From Zygnema cylindricum (taxonomy: Eukaryota > Streptophyta > Zygnematophyceae > Zygnematales > Zygnemataceae): a DNA stretch of 64,000 nt. Made by a program: the position numbers and the translations under genes. The stretch spans positions 21,001-85,000 of the forward strand of contig JBBHKE010002320.1 of NCBI GenBank assembly GCA_037447655.1, in the 5' to 3' direction. The notes beneath the pieces were generated by a model. That model saw nothing but the letters and a program-made list of their open reading frames with translations, did no database searches and had not been told where the DNA came from. Below, one piece after another: positions 35,101 to 48,700 of the stretch (position 1 is the first letter of the stretch; every line of letters begins with the position of its first letter).

Positions 35101-36470
35101 TATATCACCTGTGCTAATTCGAGTTCGGTAGCAGCCCTTGCAGCACTTGCAGTTGTAGTATACCGCACAAAAGCGTAGCCTTTATTTCTACCCGATTTAG
35201 GATCCTTCATCAGGCGAACCTCGGCCACTTCTCCCACAGTTCCAAACACTTCCCGAATGTCCTGTTCTGTGGCATCTTTGTCAAGTCCACCGACAAATAC
35301 TTCCAAGCGCTTTTTTTTCCGGCGTTCACTCACAGGCATTTGGGAGCGATTCATATCTTCAACATCCCCTCCATCGTCCTCGTCCCCTCCGTCAAATCCC
35401 TCAACCCCTTCACCATTGTCCTCTCCCCCATCCTCTTCTTTTTCACCAAAATCCATCTTTGTCTCTTCCAAATCCAGCTTGTTCTCCTCTTCTCTATCAG
35501 CCATTTCCACCTTGGCAACATCTTCTGCATTTTCGGGCTCTACAGTCCCGTCTGATTCATAAAGGGTAGGCTCCTCTTCTCCATCATCCGCTGGGTCACT
35601 TGCAGCAATAGGAGCTGCAATCTCAGAGACAGGGGGGGAGAAAGAGAGAGGGAGAGAGGGAGAGAGAGAAAAAGAGAGGGAGAGGAGAGGGAGAGGGAGA
35701 GAGAGGAAAAGGGAGAGTCCCGACCTCCATTGGCATAGGCTGACCAGGATCTGCATAATACCTATCATATTATCATATCCTATCTATCATGATGACCGCT
35801 GGAACACACTTTGATTTGCATTGATAACCGACACAATGCCTCTAAACAATAATTGATGAGGATATGCATGGCCCTGTATCTTTCATCTGACTGCTATAGA
35901 GGTTATAGTGAAAATCAGTCGAAAAGCTAATGACATGTTTCCAAAAAACAAAGAGAAAGAAGACTAAAAACAAAACAAAATTAATATAAAGATAAAAAAT
36001 TAGAAGCATACAAATTAACAAGCGCCAAAAATGGCTCAAATCCACACAGTCATAGAGGAAACACCTATGTGGGATTTAGTCAGGATACTGTGAGCAATAG
36101 TGGTAATCGTACAGAATTTGTGCAAAAATGGAAGTCAAATTCATTCTGAGTGTGTACAGAAGATGATCAATACAACAGTCAGCTCTCCTAAAAAGCTGCT
36201 GTCCTAAAAATTAACAACCAAAAGAAAAAAATAACAAACAGGATCACCAATCACAAACCCAACCCACTATGTCCAACCTAATACTGGTGCATGTTTGAAA
36301 GCAACCCTTATATGTCTTGTCTATGAGGCCTACAGATAAGCACCTTGTAATTCTCCATCCGCATCTGTCTGGGGAACCTGCTCCTGCCCCTCAGATTCCT
36401 TCTCGTGCGTGTCCTTACTGACAGAATTTCCCGCATCTCCTTCCGTATCAGGTACCGCATTAAGATCCAT
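29174..36470 (-). CDS. hnRNP R/Q-like RNA-binding protein: 3 RRM + C2H2 finger + dsRBD + RGG regions
   Basis: Ten coding exons: 36470-36344, 35614-35109, 34897-34808, 34629-34381, 33939-33718, 33491-32757, 31691-31065, 30838-30744, 30383-30176, 29320-29174. They total 3006 bases in frame, 1001 residues. An acidic N-terminus precedes RRM1 (VFVGGL and KGYAFVRY, about 146-218), RRM2 (LFVGNI and RGFAFVEF, about 222-305) and RRM3 (VFVDGM and DFGFVNF, about 325-398), spaced as in hnRNP R/Q/SYNCRIP and plant LIF2. Then come an RGG-like linker, a C2H2 finger (Cys590, Cys593, His606, His612; CX2CX12HX5H, like dsRNA-binding zf-met fingers) and a double-stranded RNA-binding domain (about 630-700: TPLSILHEFASRN then KQTAAAEALEVL). 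A second Arg/Gly/Asp-rich region and a Gly/Pro/Ser-rich tail finish it. Such proteins control mRNA stability, splicing and transport. A 5'UTR intron is likely (AG two bases before the ATG; candidate donor near 37391). Exon 4's acceptor (TCTTGGAG) was chosen because it alone keeps phase. Confidence 0.85.
35640..35713 (-). repeat. CT-rich tract at the end of hnRNP intron 1
   Basis: GA on the plus strand, so CT-rich in transcript sense, immediately upstream of the exon 2 acceptor. It forms an exceptionally long polypyrimidine tract. More than one AG follows it (CTCTGAG, then GATTGCAG); only the second keeps reading phase with exon 1. Confidence 0.7.
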
Positions 36471-36603
36471 TCCTGCATTATCCCAAACGGACCACTTTCT
36501 GTCAGTAGGCCTACGCCATAGGTCTGCTTTGAATTCTAAAACAGTATTTGAACTGCCACGTGCCTAAGCTCTTGTTTTTGCCTTTCACTGACGGACTTTA
36601 GTA

Positions 36604-36802
36604 CACTGTCCATCACTATTAGGGTAAAGGAATTATAAGTGTAAATGCAGAAATAGAATGCATAATACTGATCGAGCACAAGAAGACATGGCGATTTGTA
36701 GTCACACTCCGTTAAATAGTGATATTAACACTATATTGATTATTGATTTTCGGCCAAAAAAAGTCGCATCCATGTTTTTGGCATTAATAGTCATGGGCAG
36801 TG
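36604..36802. mobile_element. TA-flanked MITE in the 5'UTR intron of the hnRNP-like gene
   Basis: A 199-bp element with ends CACTGTCCATCACTATTAGG and ATTAATAGTCATGGGCAGTG, between TA at 36602-36603 and TA at 36803-36804. It is a diverged member of the CAC-G family. It lies just upstream of the coding start, within the inferred 5'UTR intron or promoter. Confidence 0.75.
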
Positions 36803-39767
36803 TAACATCCAAGCAAAGATTTCAATCTTCAAACTAGCTACTGCATAAATTAAAAAACTAAAACACAAGACGACCAACCAGTTCAGGAGAAAGAACACAA
36901 ATTTTGAGACCAACATATCAATCTATTGCTCAGGTAAATGTCACTCAGAATCATCAAACGACCACCACCAGCCAGACACTCTTAAACAGGAAGCAATGAA
37001 GGTTTCAGGTTTCAAGACAAGAAGCTGTAGCAGCTACCCGAAATTTAATACGCTGAACTACTTCTAAAGTTGCAAGCGCAACTTGCAAAACAATACAACT
37101 AGAGAATATTAACCTTTCCATTAAAGAGATATGCTGGGCTCTTTAACGGAGCCGCAGGTTCAAATGAAGAACCAAAAAAACATATCAGTCGTCATTAAGA
37201 AAGTCTGAAACTTCAAAAAAGAGCTGAAGATTCGGTGTAAGGCGTTAGGAAATAAATCACTCACCAATCATGGAGTTAAACTAAACTAGGCTCAACTAAA
37301 ACTTGTGAACAATATAGTACCAAAGTGAGATGAAAAGCACACCAGCAAGAAATAACAAAGGCTGGGCTAATTATCAATTGACCAACTAACCTGACAACAG
37401 AAGCTGGCGCTTGCAACGCTTTTTGACGCTCTGAGGTGGAAACCCCTAATTACCTACAGCAGACCTGGAAACGGGGGCGTGGAGAAACACTTAGTTTCCT
37501 GTTCACTCTGATGCACGTACCAATTCCCCCACACTTTTCCAGATGGAAACCAGTGAAAAATCAACAAGCATATAAACGAGAGCTTAAAACTACAAAAAAT
37601 ATTTGTGGGCAGACCAAACTTTTGTTAACGCCGAAAGTCAAACAAATCACATCACCCAGAGGTGCGGTAAATCCGCAAACGCTAATCATCAATTCAGCAG
37701 TTAATCTGTTTATTTCTTAGTACAGAGTGTAGTCGTGCACCAACTGTTAAATACAATTCTATTGTGAATTACTGTAGCTCAATGCCGATGAAAAAGGTAG
37801 GAGCTATTTTCGCCTTCATTTATTTGCTATGCGCTATATACGTAACCGTACTCATTTCGTCTTTGTATCGTACAAGAGAGTACAAGAGGTGAATTAGACG
37901 TGTCGGTGCTTGTACGTATATTTTATGTACCGTAAAAAGTAGAAACGTCAAGACTCGATGAGCTTCTGTCGGTGTGGACGGTGGTAGTGAATCTAAATGT
38001 TTCAAATGAGTACGCTTGACAGCCCTTTTCTTTGTACCCGCGACAGCCTGGATGATTATGCAACGGTGAATTTTGAAGAACATCGAATTTTTCTGTCGCA
38101 AAAAAATATAATTCACACGTGGAGAGTACCAGAGCCGTTCGATATAGCTGGAAACACATAATATGATGTACGACCTATGTAACAAATATGTCCGAACGAC
38201 TATGGTACATTACTGTACTGTAACGTATATGGAGTACAATATGGAAAAAGTTAGCAAAAAAATGAAGGTGAAAATAGCTCACACGGTCACACCTTTAAAG
38301 ATCAGATCTTCATTAGCTACATGCAAAATCCTTTTCTAAAATATTTTGTTTTAAAAAATCTACAGATAGCGACCGGGATTTTTTGTATACAAGCAGATTT
38401 TGAAGCGTGTCCGCTGACTGTTTTAGACAAACGTAGAAAGAAAAAAATGCTATAACATCATGCAGAAACCGTACCTATTTCTATGTATCCGACTTGATCA
38501 AAATAATTTTCAGGTGTGAGTCAAAAATTTATACCTCTTCCCGTCGATGAATGTAAAACTTTCAATTCAGCCCGCAATCTTAGTAGCTGAAAGAGTTTGA
38601 CCAAAAGATTTAATACGGTACCAATGACAAATCTTTCACACTGTTCTGTACTATACCGCAGAGCCAATTTCGCTATCTGGTGTATTTTTGTAATTGGAAA
38701 CGAACTTTAATCTGCCGAAGGTCGAATTAGCAATTCGAATCGCCCAGAGCATAAAGACAACGAAGTAAGCGTAACAACTGCAGAGTCTAGCGTGCACGTA
38801 AATCGGATTGCGACATCAACACAGAAACAGAGAAAAACTGTAACCGGTGAAGTGATTGACGGCGGAAGTTTTCGGAGAGATGCAGTTTATTTCAAAGTCG
38901 CGAACATAGAATGCGCCGTGGAGAAGTTATTGGCCGTTGAAAGACCGTTAAAATAACATGTTTTCGCCAAAATCTTCCTACCCGTCAGAAGCCACTGCGG
39001 AGTGCGGACATTAAAATTTTCCAACCCAGTCTTGCGGTCCAATGGTAATCGACTTGCTTTCGGTTTCCAAGAATCTGGAGCAACAGGCCATTATTTCCAC
39101 CCACCCTGGTGTTCAAGTCACGACGTGTAGGGCACGTATGCCTATGACATGGACCTAATAGCTACAAATAAGCTCCTTGGATACATATGTGGCGTCAATT
39201 GATTCGGCGATGGTAAAGATGCAACATTACACTTTTGTCCTTTTACAGCTAAGCACCAGCTAAAGGTTTTTCAACGTGTGAAACCGCCCTTACAAAGTAC
39301 GAAATGTGCTGGTTCTGCCTGTGGTCAACGCCTCTGCGGTACAGTCTACCATAGTACAGGGCTGTACTGTACTGTGTTGTAATGTATTGTACCATAATGC
39401 TTCTCGGTTCTTGTGGTGTCACTTGTCAAGTTCTTTGTACTGCCATCCGAACCGAACAGCTCTGTAGTTAGGCAGCCATGGATCCACTTTCCGCTCTTCG
39501 TTTCGGCAAAATAAGGGCACTGTAAATGGATGTCCGATATACTCTCCTCTGAACTTGATTAGTTCTTACTGATTAGATTGTAATAATTTCTAGATCCTTA
39601 GGCTTTTTTTACCCTTAAACTGAGAACCAAATCAGTTGGTGAACAGTAAATCAAGAGCGACAAAGTTTTGTTTATCACCCTGCTTCGTTTTTCCAATGCG
39701 GTGATAATTAATACACAACAGGTCTCGTTTCCTTTTTCATTTGATCAGGAAAAGAAGGTTTTTCAGA
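36803..39767. other. divergent intergenic region between hnRNP-like and SCYL2 genes
   Basis: The two genes are transcribed away from each other, so both promoters should lie here. A donor-like CAG|GTTAGT on the minus strand near 37391 could end the hnRNP 5'UTR exon. The middle (37740-39300) has no exon. GTACTGTACTGT-type words repeat near 39340-39420. No clear TATA box was identified for either gene. Confidence 0.4.
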
Positions 39768-42700
39768 ATGAACTTCGCAGGTTTTCAGAAGATATTGGCC
39801 AACACTGCTGCACAGATTGATAAGGCGGTTGCGGTAAGCTCAGCAAAGGAAGAATATAATAATATGAATCCAAGGTTGCTGTCACAGAACACAGGATGCG
39901 ACGTTTCAAAATGGATTCCTCAGAAACGAAACGTCATGCTTTAGAATTTTTATTCTGTTTGGAAACTCTTTTTCACTTTCTGACTTTTATTTATGATGGC
40001 ATTTCGAAGGAGCTAATGGATAATTTAATGACTGGACGTAAAATTTGTTCATGGACAAAGTCATTTGTGGTGCATTTTACCCATCTTTATTAGAGTTAAT
40101 AATAGTAATTTGGTCGACTTATTTTAAACCGAAAATCATAAAATAGTGTTAATAATACTAGGAGTGGACTTTCAATCGACCACCTCATTTGCACTAAATT
40201 AGTAGTATCTACTGCTCCGGTACTAAAGCAGTTACCTCTCCAAATCAAGTGGTTTGCCTATTAACGGATCAGCTCTGGCAGTTTTGGTTTCTGTATAGCT
40301 CATAGGGTAATTACACTCTCAAATTTTCACCCTCGTTATGAGGGTAAATCGTACAACCCGTATAGTTTTTTGCGCAAATTTACGTAGGGTCTATCCTGAA
40401 AATGTACGACTTTACCTCAACATCAGGGCAAATTTCTTCATTGTAATTATCCTATCAGTTTCTGGAATAGTGTTGGACCAGAGTTACATTAAGGGGCAAC
40501 TTTTGGGGATATATGCTCATTTTAATGTGGACTAATGTACTTACTAGAGGAAAGTGAGTGGTCCAAAAGCGGCCACGTAAGCCATGTAATATTTGTTTGC
40601 ATGAAGTGGTATGGTCAACTCCATTTTTTCATCCACACTATTGGTTTTTTAGTCCGATGATGATGAAGCGATTTAGAGAGATTTGAAGTTTGAAAATCGC
40701 AATTACTTATCAAAATGTTTGGTATTCTAGTAATGTTGAATAATCATTATGGAAAACTGTTCACGAATATACTTATGGTGAAAAACGGAGTTTCTTTACC
40801 AGAAACGGTTAGACCTTACTTCTATTATTTTTTTCAGTAACTTACAGTATCCCCTCTCCATGCAAATGTAGGTGACTCTTGGCTTTTTCAAAATTAGGAA
40901 ATTAATCAACTTCCAAGCCTTGCCCTGAATCCAGTATTGTAGTCTTTTGATGTTTCGAAATATGAGGTCCTTGCCAAATATTACTTCTACAGAGGGATTG
41001 TTGCACCAAATTTTTGCATTGGGCCTTCTTATATGTTGCCGTATTTTTTTTATTTGTTTTTAGTCTGTTTTTATCCGTTTTTTGTGTCTTTATCCATTTT
41101 TTGATTTTTTTTCTCATCTGTTTCTCATCTCTTGTTCTATTTGTTTCCTCTGTTATCTGCTTTTATCTCTCTTCTTTTTCTTTTTTTTCTGTTCTTACCT
41201 GAAATACTATACGTATCGTTGGTCTTTTTGTTGGTCATTTTACAGAATACGGTACAGGAAGTGACTGGACCAAAGGCATTATCTGAATATGATATTGGAG
41301 ACCAGGTGAGACTGGCAGAGACTTTTGCGAGGAAGAGGTTTCTGAATTTGGACTACTAGCAAGTTTCTGCATAGAAAAAAGCCAATTCTTAACAGTGCTA
41401 TCACCGGTTGCAAACTGCTGCTTAGCATCTTTATCCGTTGAATTTTTGGCACATTAATGTCCTCTTCATATGTAGTTTCGCATCTGCCTGGTATCTCAGA
41501 AGTTTGTACCTTTCCAAAACAATCGGTTATTATCTATTTTGCAGCACCAGTGAAAGACATAAATTGTTGTCATAAAAATAGCTAAACATTTTGAAAGCCA
41601 CCAGTAGGCATATTTTTGGCCATTTTTACTTTGTATCAACTGTTTTGCTGAGGAGAAAAAAGCCGTCGGACAGCAGTCCTCAATAGGATCATCAACTTCG
41701 TTTGCAATTGTAGCTTTAGTCGTATCGGGATCATTACTTCTTTGTGTTGTGAAATTGCATATTGAAGTGAATATATAATCAATTTACCTTAACAGGCATG
41801 TTTTGACATACCCAGTTTCTCGAAGTTATGTAATTGTTCGACTAATCAGTTGTTTCATCTGCAATTTTTGATTGATATCTCTTATAATTTACCCTGGACC
41901 TTCTGGATCTGGCAATTGCTGACTGAAGGATAGACCTCATATCACTTTTTACAACAGGGTAGAATGTTCCTAGCTTAATTGTGGGTGGATATTCTCTGGT
42001 TTCTTAGGTGGGATCTGGAGGCCCGGGGCTGTTATGGAAGCTTTATCGTGGCAAACCTAAAAGCAAAGCCCAGCAAGAGCTTAGCGCCGAAGTCTGTATA
42101 TGGTATCTTGACAAAAAAGCATTGACAGAGGAACGAAGCAAGCGTGGAACAAGGTGAGGCCTGTTGTGATTGGTGGAGTGGTGCTACTGATTATAAACCC
42201 CTTCACCTTACTTTCCACGCCCTTCATAAAATGCATGAACAAGCTTCCATCCTTTGGTTCAAGAATTCAGCGGATTCAGGCTGCATAAGTGACAAGGCCA
42301 TGGAAAAATAAATGGTGTAGCAAGTACGGTACTCAAATAGCCTTGGGTGAAGATGGAGATGAATCAATATGGTAATACGTTTTCTGACGAAGTAAGCTGT
42401 GCACGTTTCACAAAGAACAGCGCATGAATGGCTTCCAAAAATTGTGTTTGCTAGGTTATTGCCAAGAGCATTTTCTAGCTGCCGCATTTTTTACTTAACA
42501 TAAACAATTATGTATCTGCCTTTTTCATCAATAAAAGAAGTGTTTTTAATTTAACTGGTGTATTTTGGTAGTGAGCCTTATCAATAATAGAAACATGTGC
42601 CTGCATATCTGAGCCGCATTATAGCTAACAATAGCACAATAGGGACCATGGTTGTTTCTTGTCTTACAAAGTGGAGCGTGTCTTGATTTCCATGCCCTAT

Positions 42701-45700
42701 TCTTGTGCTGTGGTCATGATGACTCTCATTAAAATGTTCAAACCAAACCGTATTGGTTACAGAATATGTGTTTCCATTAGTTTTTAATTTTGTTTGCTTG
42801 TGGAGAGAGATCAGGTGAAGTGCGGAAATCTGAATGATGAATTTCCTTATAATTATGCCCTTTCAATCATGTGGAGGGTAGGTAAGCTGGGAGATGTTAT
42901 CCTTTACAATTATGGTTTTCTGTAGCATGAACAAAAAAAAATCAATCCGGGTTTGGTTGGCGTCACCTGCTGAAAATCAATCCAAAAAGAAAAATCCCCA
43001 GCAGATCGTATATCTAGTTGCATTCTTTCAGGATCGGCTTCTTCCAATTGTTTTTTCTTGCAGATGTAACTGGATGTTTATTCTGAACTCTTGACTACAT
43101 TTTCTTGCTAAAATGTAACAACACCCTTGAAAAAGATAAAAACCATTCTTAGATTCTCTGTTTGTCTTTACAAACAAGACAGTACTTGTTGGGCGTTTTG
43201 TAAACATTTGCTGGTCTTTTTGTTGTTTTTGCAGCAAGGCTGCTGAGGAGGCTCTGTTGGATATTTTTCGTTCTGATGCGAAACTTATGCAAAGACTAAG
43301 GCATCCTGGAGTTGTTAGAGTTGTCGAGGCTCTGGATGAGAACAAGAATGCAATGGCTATGGTAACTGAGCCCCTGTTTTCTTCTGTGGCGAATGCATTG
43401 GGAAATTACGATAACTGTTCGAAGGTGCCCGAAGAGCTTAAGCAGCTGGTAATGGGTCACTACCATTCGAGGACATATGATGCCTGGTGCAATTTTATCG
43501 GTTACTACTGAGTTTTAGGTTGACAAGGGTCGTTGGTCGAACCATGGGCTCTTTTTTTTTCGGTTTTACAGTTTGTATCTTCTCACGGCTATGCTGAATA
43601 GTTTTCAAGGACTTAGAATCTATTTCACATTGCCAGTTTATTTTTCGTTAAGCTGCTTTTCGTGTGGTTTTTGGATGAAATATGCAGCCATGGTGTGTGT
43701 TCCTAGTTATTTGGGCTCTTTCTTGAAGTACTTTGGAATTTTCCATACCATAACCGCGCTGTTCGGCCTGCAGCCGCCTTCGTTCGCCGAAGGCGGCCGC
43801 AGGCCGCGCAACGAAGGTCCGAAGGACGTAGGTGAAGAAGTTGCAGAAGAAGACGGACAGCGCTTTTGTTCCCAAAGCTTCGTAATACCGAAATATTCTG
43901 CTTCTTGCACTCGTCGCCGGTGGCATTCGCTGCTGGGTGATTCTGACATGATTCTCTTTTTCCATTCTATGCGGTATTTGGGTTTGGCTTCTTTTCCAGG
44001 AATTGGGTCAATTGGAAGTTAAGCATGGACTTCTTCAAATAACTGAAACACTTTCCTTCTTGCATAAAAATGCCAAGATCGTGCACCGATCAATTTCTCC
44101 TGAGGTGGGTAAGCATTACACTTTTTAACTTCAAGACATTCATGTGCCCTTGTTTTTAGTTAATGAGTGCAGATTGTTGTAGGATTAGCAGCCATGTTAA
44201 TTTGAAAGTGGGCTTTCAAGTTGTTCAGTCTGTTGGACTGTTTTTACTGTGTGCAATCAACAAATAGTTCTACTATTCTTGTTCCTTTGAGCCTTGAACT
44301 TGAGCCATGTCAGATAGATAACGGCTACCATAGTTTGAAGAAGCTTGGAAATGACTTGCTAAAAATGGGGCGGTTTTGACAACTCTTTCAGACTGTTTTT
44401 TTACAATGGGGAGGTTTTGACAACTCTTTCAGACTGTATTTTTGACGACTACCGGCGGTTGGAAGTTTGGTGGGTTCGGATTTGCCACCATGGTGGATCA
44501 AGTTGGGTTGGACAATGAGGCACCGTTTCATTATCCGGTGAGGAGAGAAAAGGTTCTTTTGTATTTCCTGTGGAAAGGTTTATGTCTGAATGTTTGAAAT
44601 TAACACCGTGAATGCGATTTGTACACAGTTGTGCGAGTATCCCTTTCTTTTTTCAAGTTCTGTCAATGTCGGTGATGATTACATATTTTTTTATAATGTA
44701 CTTATTCTTTAGGAGCTGACGAGCCAGGAAAATGAAAAGCCTAGCCATTGAGATGACAGAGATGTTTATCAAGCTTTTCTGTGTTTATCAGCTTGAATTT
44801 AAAGTTCAAGCTTATATACAGTCTACATTTCATGGGATATCTGAAGATGACACAGAGTTGTTGAAAGCTCACCTTCTACTGAGTGGCATTTTTGTCAGGA
44901 TTACGATGTGGAGGCTCCTGTTTTACCTCTCCAGCCTCTTCTGGACTATGCAGCTCCTGAATTAATTCGAAAGCCCATTAAATCGTTAATGGGAGGAGAT
45001 ACACGCACATCTAGTGACATTTTCAGTTTGGGTCTATTGACATACCATTTGGTCGCAAAGAAGCCACTGCTTCGCTGTCACAATAACCAGCAAACGGTCA
45101 GAAGCAGGGATAATGAGGTTTTTTGCATCTTTTTGTAATACGAGGGAGGGGTAAGGGGGGAGAAGTGAGAATAAACGATCCAGTTTGTTGCCATGATGAT
45201 TGCGTTAGCATGTTCAGGAAAAATGGAACCATTTGACAGTTTTGGATCTTTGTTTCTATCTTGTATCTTTTCCTGTTGCTGCATGAAACAGGGGGGTGGT
45301 TACCGTAGAAGCCTTAATATCATATTCCTGCAAAACATGGAAAGGAAGGTTATTGAACCGTGAAAATTTGCTTTATTTTGAAAAGATTGTCGATTGCAAC
45401 TACAGTGGCAGAGTATTTCTTCAGGCAGCTCTATTACAGGATGTGGAAATTGAGTTTGATCTCCACTATTTGACACTTAATTCTGATATGATGCAGTACC
45501 TCAGCAAAATAATGAATCTTCACCGTGATACATTTCAAGGCATTCCTCTTGAGCTGGATAATGATTTGCGAAGAATGGTTTCACAAGAGGCTATGGCTCG
45601 GCTGACCGCAGACGATTTCAGCGGTAAGTTGAGGTTTTCATTTGAATAATGTAATTTGAAATTGATTCATGTTTTCCGTTCATCCACCATAACTTCATTA

Positions 45701-48700
45701 ATATTTCTTCCTTTTTGGCCCGTTTGTTTGCAAGCTTTGAAGAAATGTTAAATCATTTTTTTAAGCAGACAAGGTCTTTCCAGCTAACAAAAATGACATG
45801 TGTGAGACTTGTTTTTATATGTGTGTATCTGGTCGGATTTTTGGGACAGGTTCTTCGTGGTACAGGGATGATATCCGTCTAAGAGCTCTGCGATTCTTGG
45901 ATCATATGTTGGTAAGGCAGTTCAACTTATGTTGTTCGTGATGGCATGTTAAGACAGACAAGCTTATGCTTATACACTATTTAAAGTGGAAAATGCCGGC
46001 GGGCAATTTGACATTTCTGTCATAGTTTTAGTGCTGTAGTTTTTTTGTTTTCCTTTATTTTATTTTTTGGTTTAGAGTATTCTATCTCTCAAATATGGCG
46101 TTATCATTTTCTTTCTGGTAATTTTTGAATGCCTTTGGCCATTTATGTTCAGGAACGAGACAACCTACAAAAGACAGAGTTTTTCAAGGCATTAAGTGGC
46201 CTCTGGTCAGGCTTTGATCCTCGTGTACTTCGGTATAAGGTAGGCACTCTCATACCGTGATGGTGTTTTATGATAACGAGTCCATTCTGTTCTATGTGTT
46301 ATCCAAGAAAACTGAAACTGAACATCAAAAGTTATCCTGTACATATCTTTTTTTTTGGGAATTCTATTCTTCGGGGCAAAACACTTTGTTTATACGAAAA
46401 GTCTGACCTTGTTCGCTACTTATTGGTGACAGGTATTACCTCCCTTATTGGCGGAGCTGAAGAATGACGCTATTCTTCAGTTTACTCTTCCTCTTGTCCT
46501 TCTCATTGCCGAGAATCAGGTGAGCATCTTAGGTCATTTGAAATCTCTAAAACAGTTTTGCTGGACAGTTAAACAACGAAACAGCAGAACAGATTGCTAG
46601 ATTGCAGAATGCAGGTTGCTTTCTGCAATCTCTAAAGTTTTGTTGGATGTCTTCAGCAAAGAGTTCTAAATATGTCAATTGCAGAGGGCAATCTAGACAT
46701 TGGTTCTCAACGATTTTGTTATTCATTGAGATTGTCAGTTTTCTGTCCCTTAATTGCTCAAGCAACATAGAGGTTTATGAATTGACCGTGGGTATGTTTG
46801 TTTTTTTCGTTTTTTTGCTCACAGAGTCCGAGGGATTTTGAGATCTATACTCAGCCTTCGTTAACTCATGTCATACAAGCAGCTGTGGGAGAAACGTTAC
46901 TGATTCTTGTGAAACACTTACCTATGCTTGTTTCTAAGGTGAGCATCCTCTTTTGTTGGTCCATTGTAAGTTTGATGTAATACTGAACATATTCACCCGT
47001 CAAAACTGACAAAAACCAGCTCTTAAATTCTGATATGGTCATTTGAGTGTTTCACCGGTACAGGCTTATGCAAGAAAGTAAGCAGGTTGATTCAATTTGT
47101 CTTCCGTTATTGTGGTCCTCACATGATTCTCCTGCTTAAGATATGTTCTTTGTCATCAATTAGCCGTGAGGCGTTAGGTCATTGCAACAGGAGCAAATTT
47201 GCTCTTAGTCAGAATTCAGGTTCAGGTTCTGTTACTTCTATCTACTTGTTCATTCCCTTGGGAAGTTGTTGCAACACAGCTCACCACGAAAAGTGTATGT
47301 TGTTTTAGCCAGTTATGCTTCAGATATCACGCTTATTCACTTGAAATTCTTTATTCTTACAAACAGATACCCTCATAAATTATCCCTTTAGACTTGTGAT
47401 TGTGAGAGATGTATCGCCATTTAAAGCTATCTTTTTTTGTATTTCTGCAAATCTGAAAGCAATACGAAAGCTGCAGAAGTGATCCACCGTAATTGAAGGG
47501 CTAGGAGTGGCATAGAAGCCCAAACCAAGTGGTTACGTGGTTTTGTAAGAGTTTACGATTTTTAGTTGATGACATACAAGGCACAAATTTTCAAATTCTG
47601 AAAGCAAAAAGACGGTATTTGTTTGCAGGCTTCTATGGAGGTGATGACAACGCATGTTTTGCCAATGCTCGTGAGAGCTTACGATGATGGGGATCCAAGG
47701 ATTCAGGAAGAGACACTCAGACGTACTGTAGACTTGGCTTTAAAACTGGATTTTGACCTTGTGAAGTCAGCAATCGTTCCACGAGTTCACGCTCTTGCTC
47801 TTAAGACATCCGTTGCAGCTGTATGCAACCCACTTCCTTTTGTTAACTTGAATATTCTCATGAAAGTTGGTCTTGATCTTTTTGTGTTTGTGTCTAAGTA
47901 AGCGCTGTAGGGAACTAGTTAATTCTGGATCGAAGAATGTTAACTTCTCTCAGATAAGTTCGTCTTGTAATTGAGACTTAATTGTTGTGCCCGGGCAGAC
48001 TCTTATTGAGTGGACGAGTTGCATGCTGTATCTAGTTTTGCGTATGATTGTGACCAGCTATGGGCTATCTTGTTGATTGGCCAGTTCGTACCTCTTTTAT
48101 CTTAACGGTATATTACAGCAAACTAACAGGGATTTTGAGTCTTATATAGGTTACGAGTGGTGTTGTTGCGCTAGGCTAATTTTTCTCCTTGGATGCGTAT
48201 GGACATATTAGAGATTTTCCCGGTTCAATTCATAAGGGGTAGCCCTCACCATTAGAAAGGCTTAGGCGAAAGTGTTGTAGGCCCTTGGCAGTACTTTGTA
48301 TTACTCACTTGCTGTGATGCAAAGCAGAGCAAATTTGTGGCAAAGAGTATACAAAGAAGCGTACCCTTTGTTTCATTGTCTGCATTTCTGGACATTTCTA
48401 CTTGTTATCCTTTGGCTGTCGAATGTCGAACTTTCTTTTTAGGTGTCTGGATGCGGTAGCTGCCTGCTGATTTAGGAGCAGCTGATGACATACTTATCAG
48501 ATTTCTTTGGTTTTTTCATTGTCGTTCATGATTCATGTCGGTACAAAATTTGGGCCTTTTAAACAGAAGTGAGCTTGTTTTCTTTTTTTTTTGTTACTCA
48601 AGCTGCTGACACCCATCACTATAATTGGATCCTGTCCTTTTTGTTGTTTTTATTCTTATTTACAGGTTCGAGTTCACGCTCTTATCTGCCTTGGGGATCT

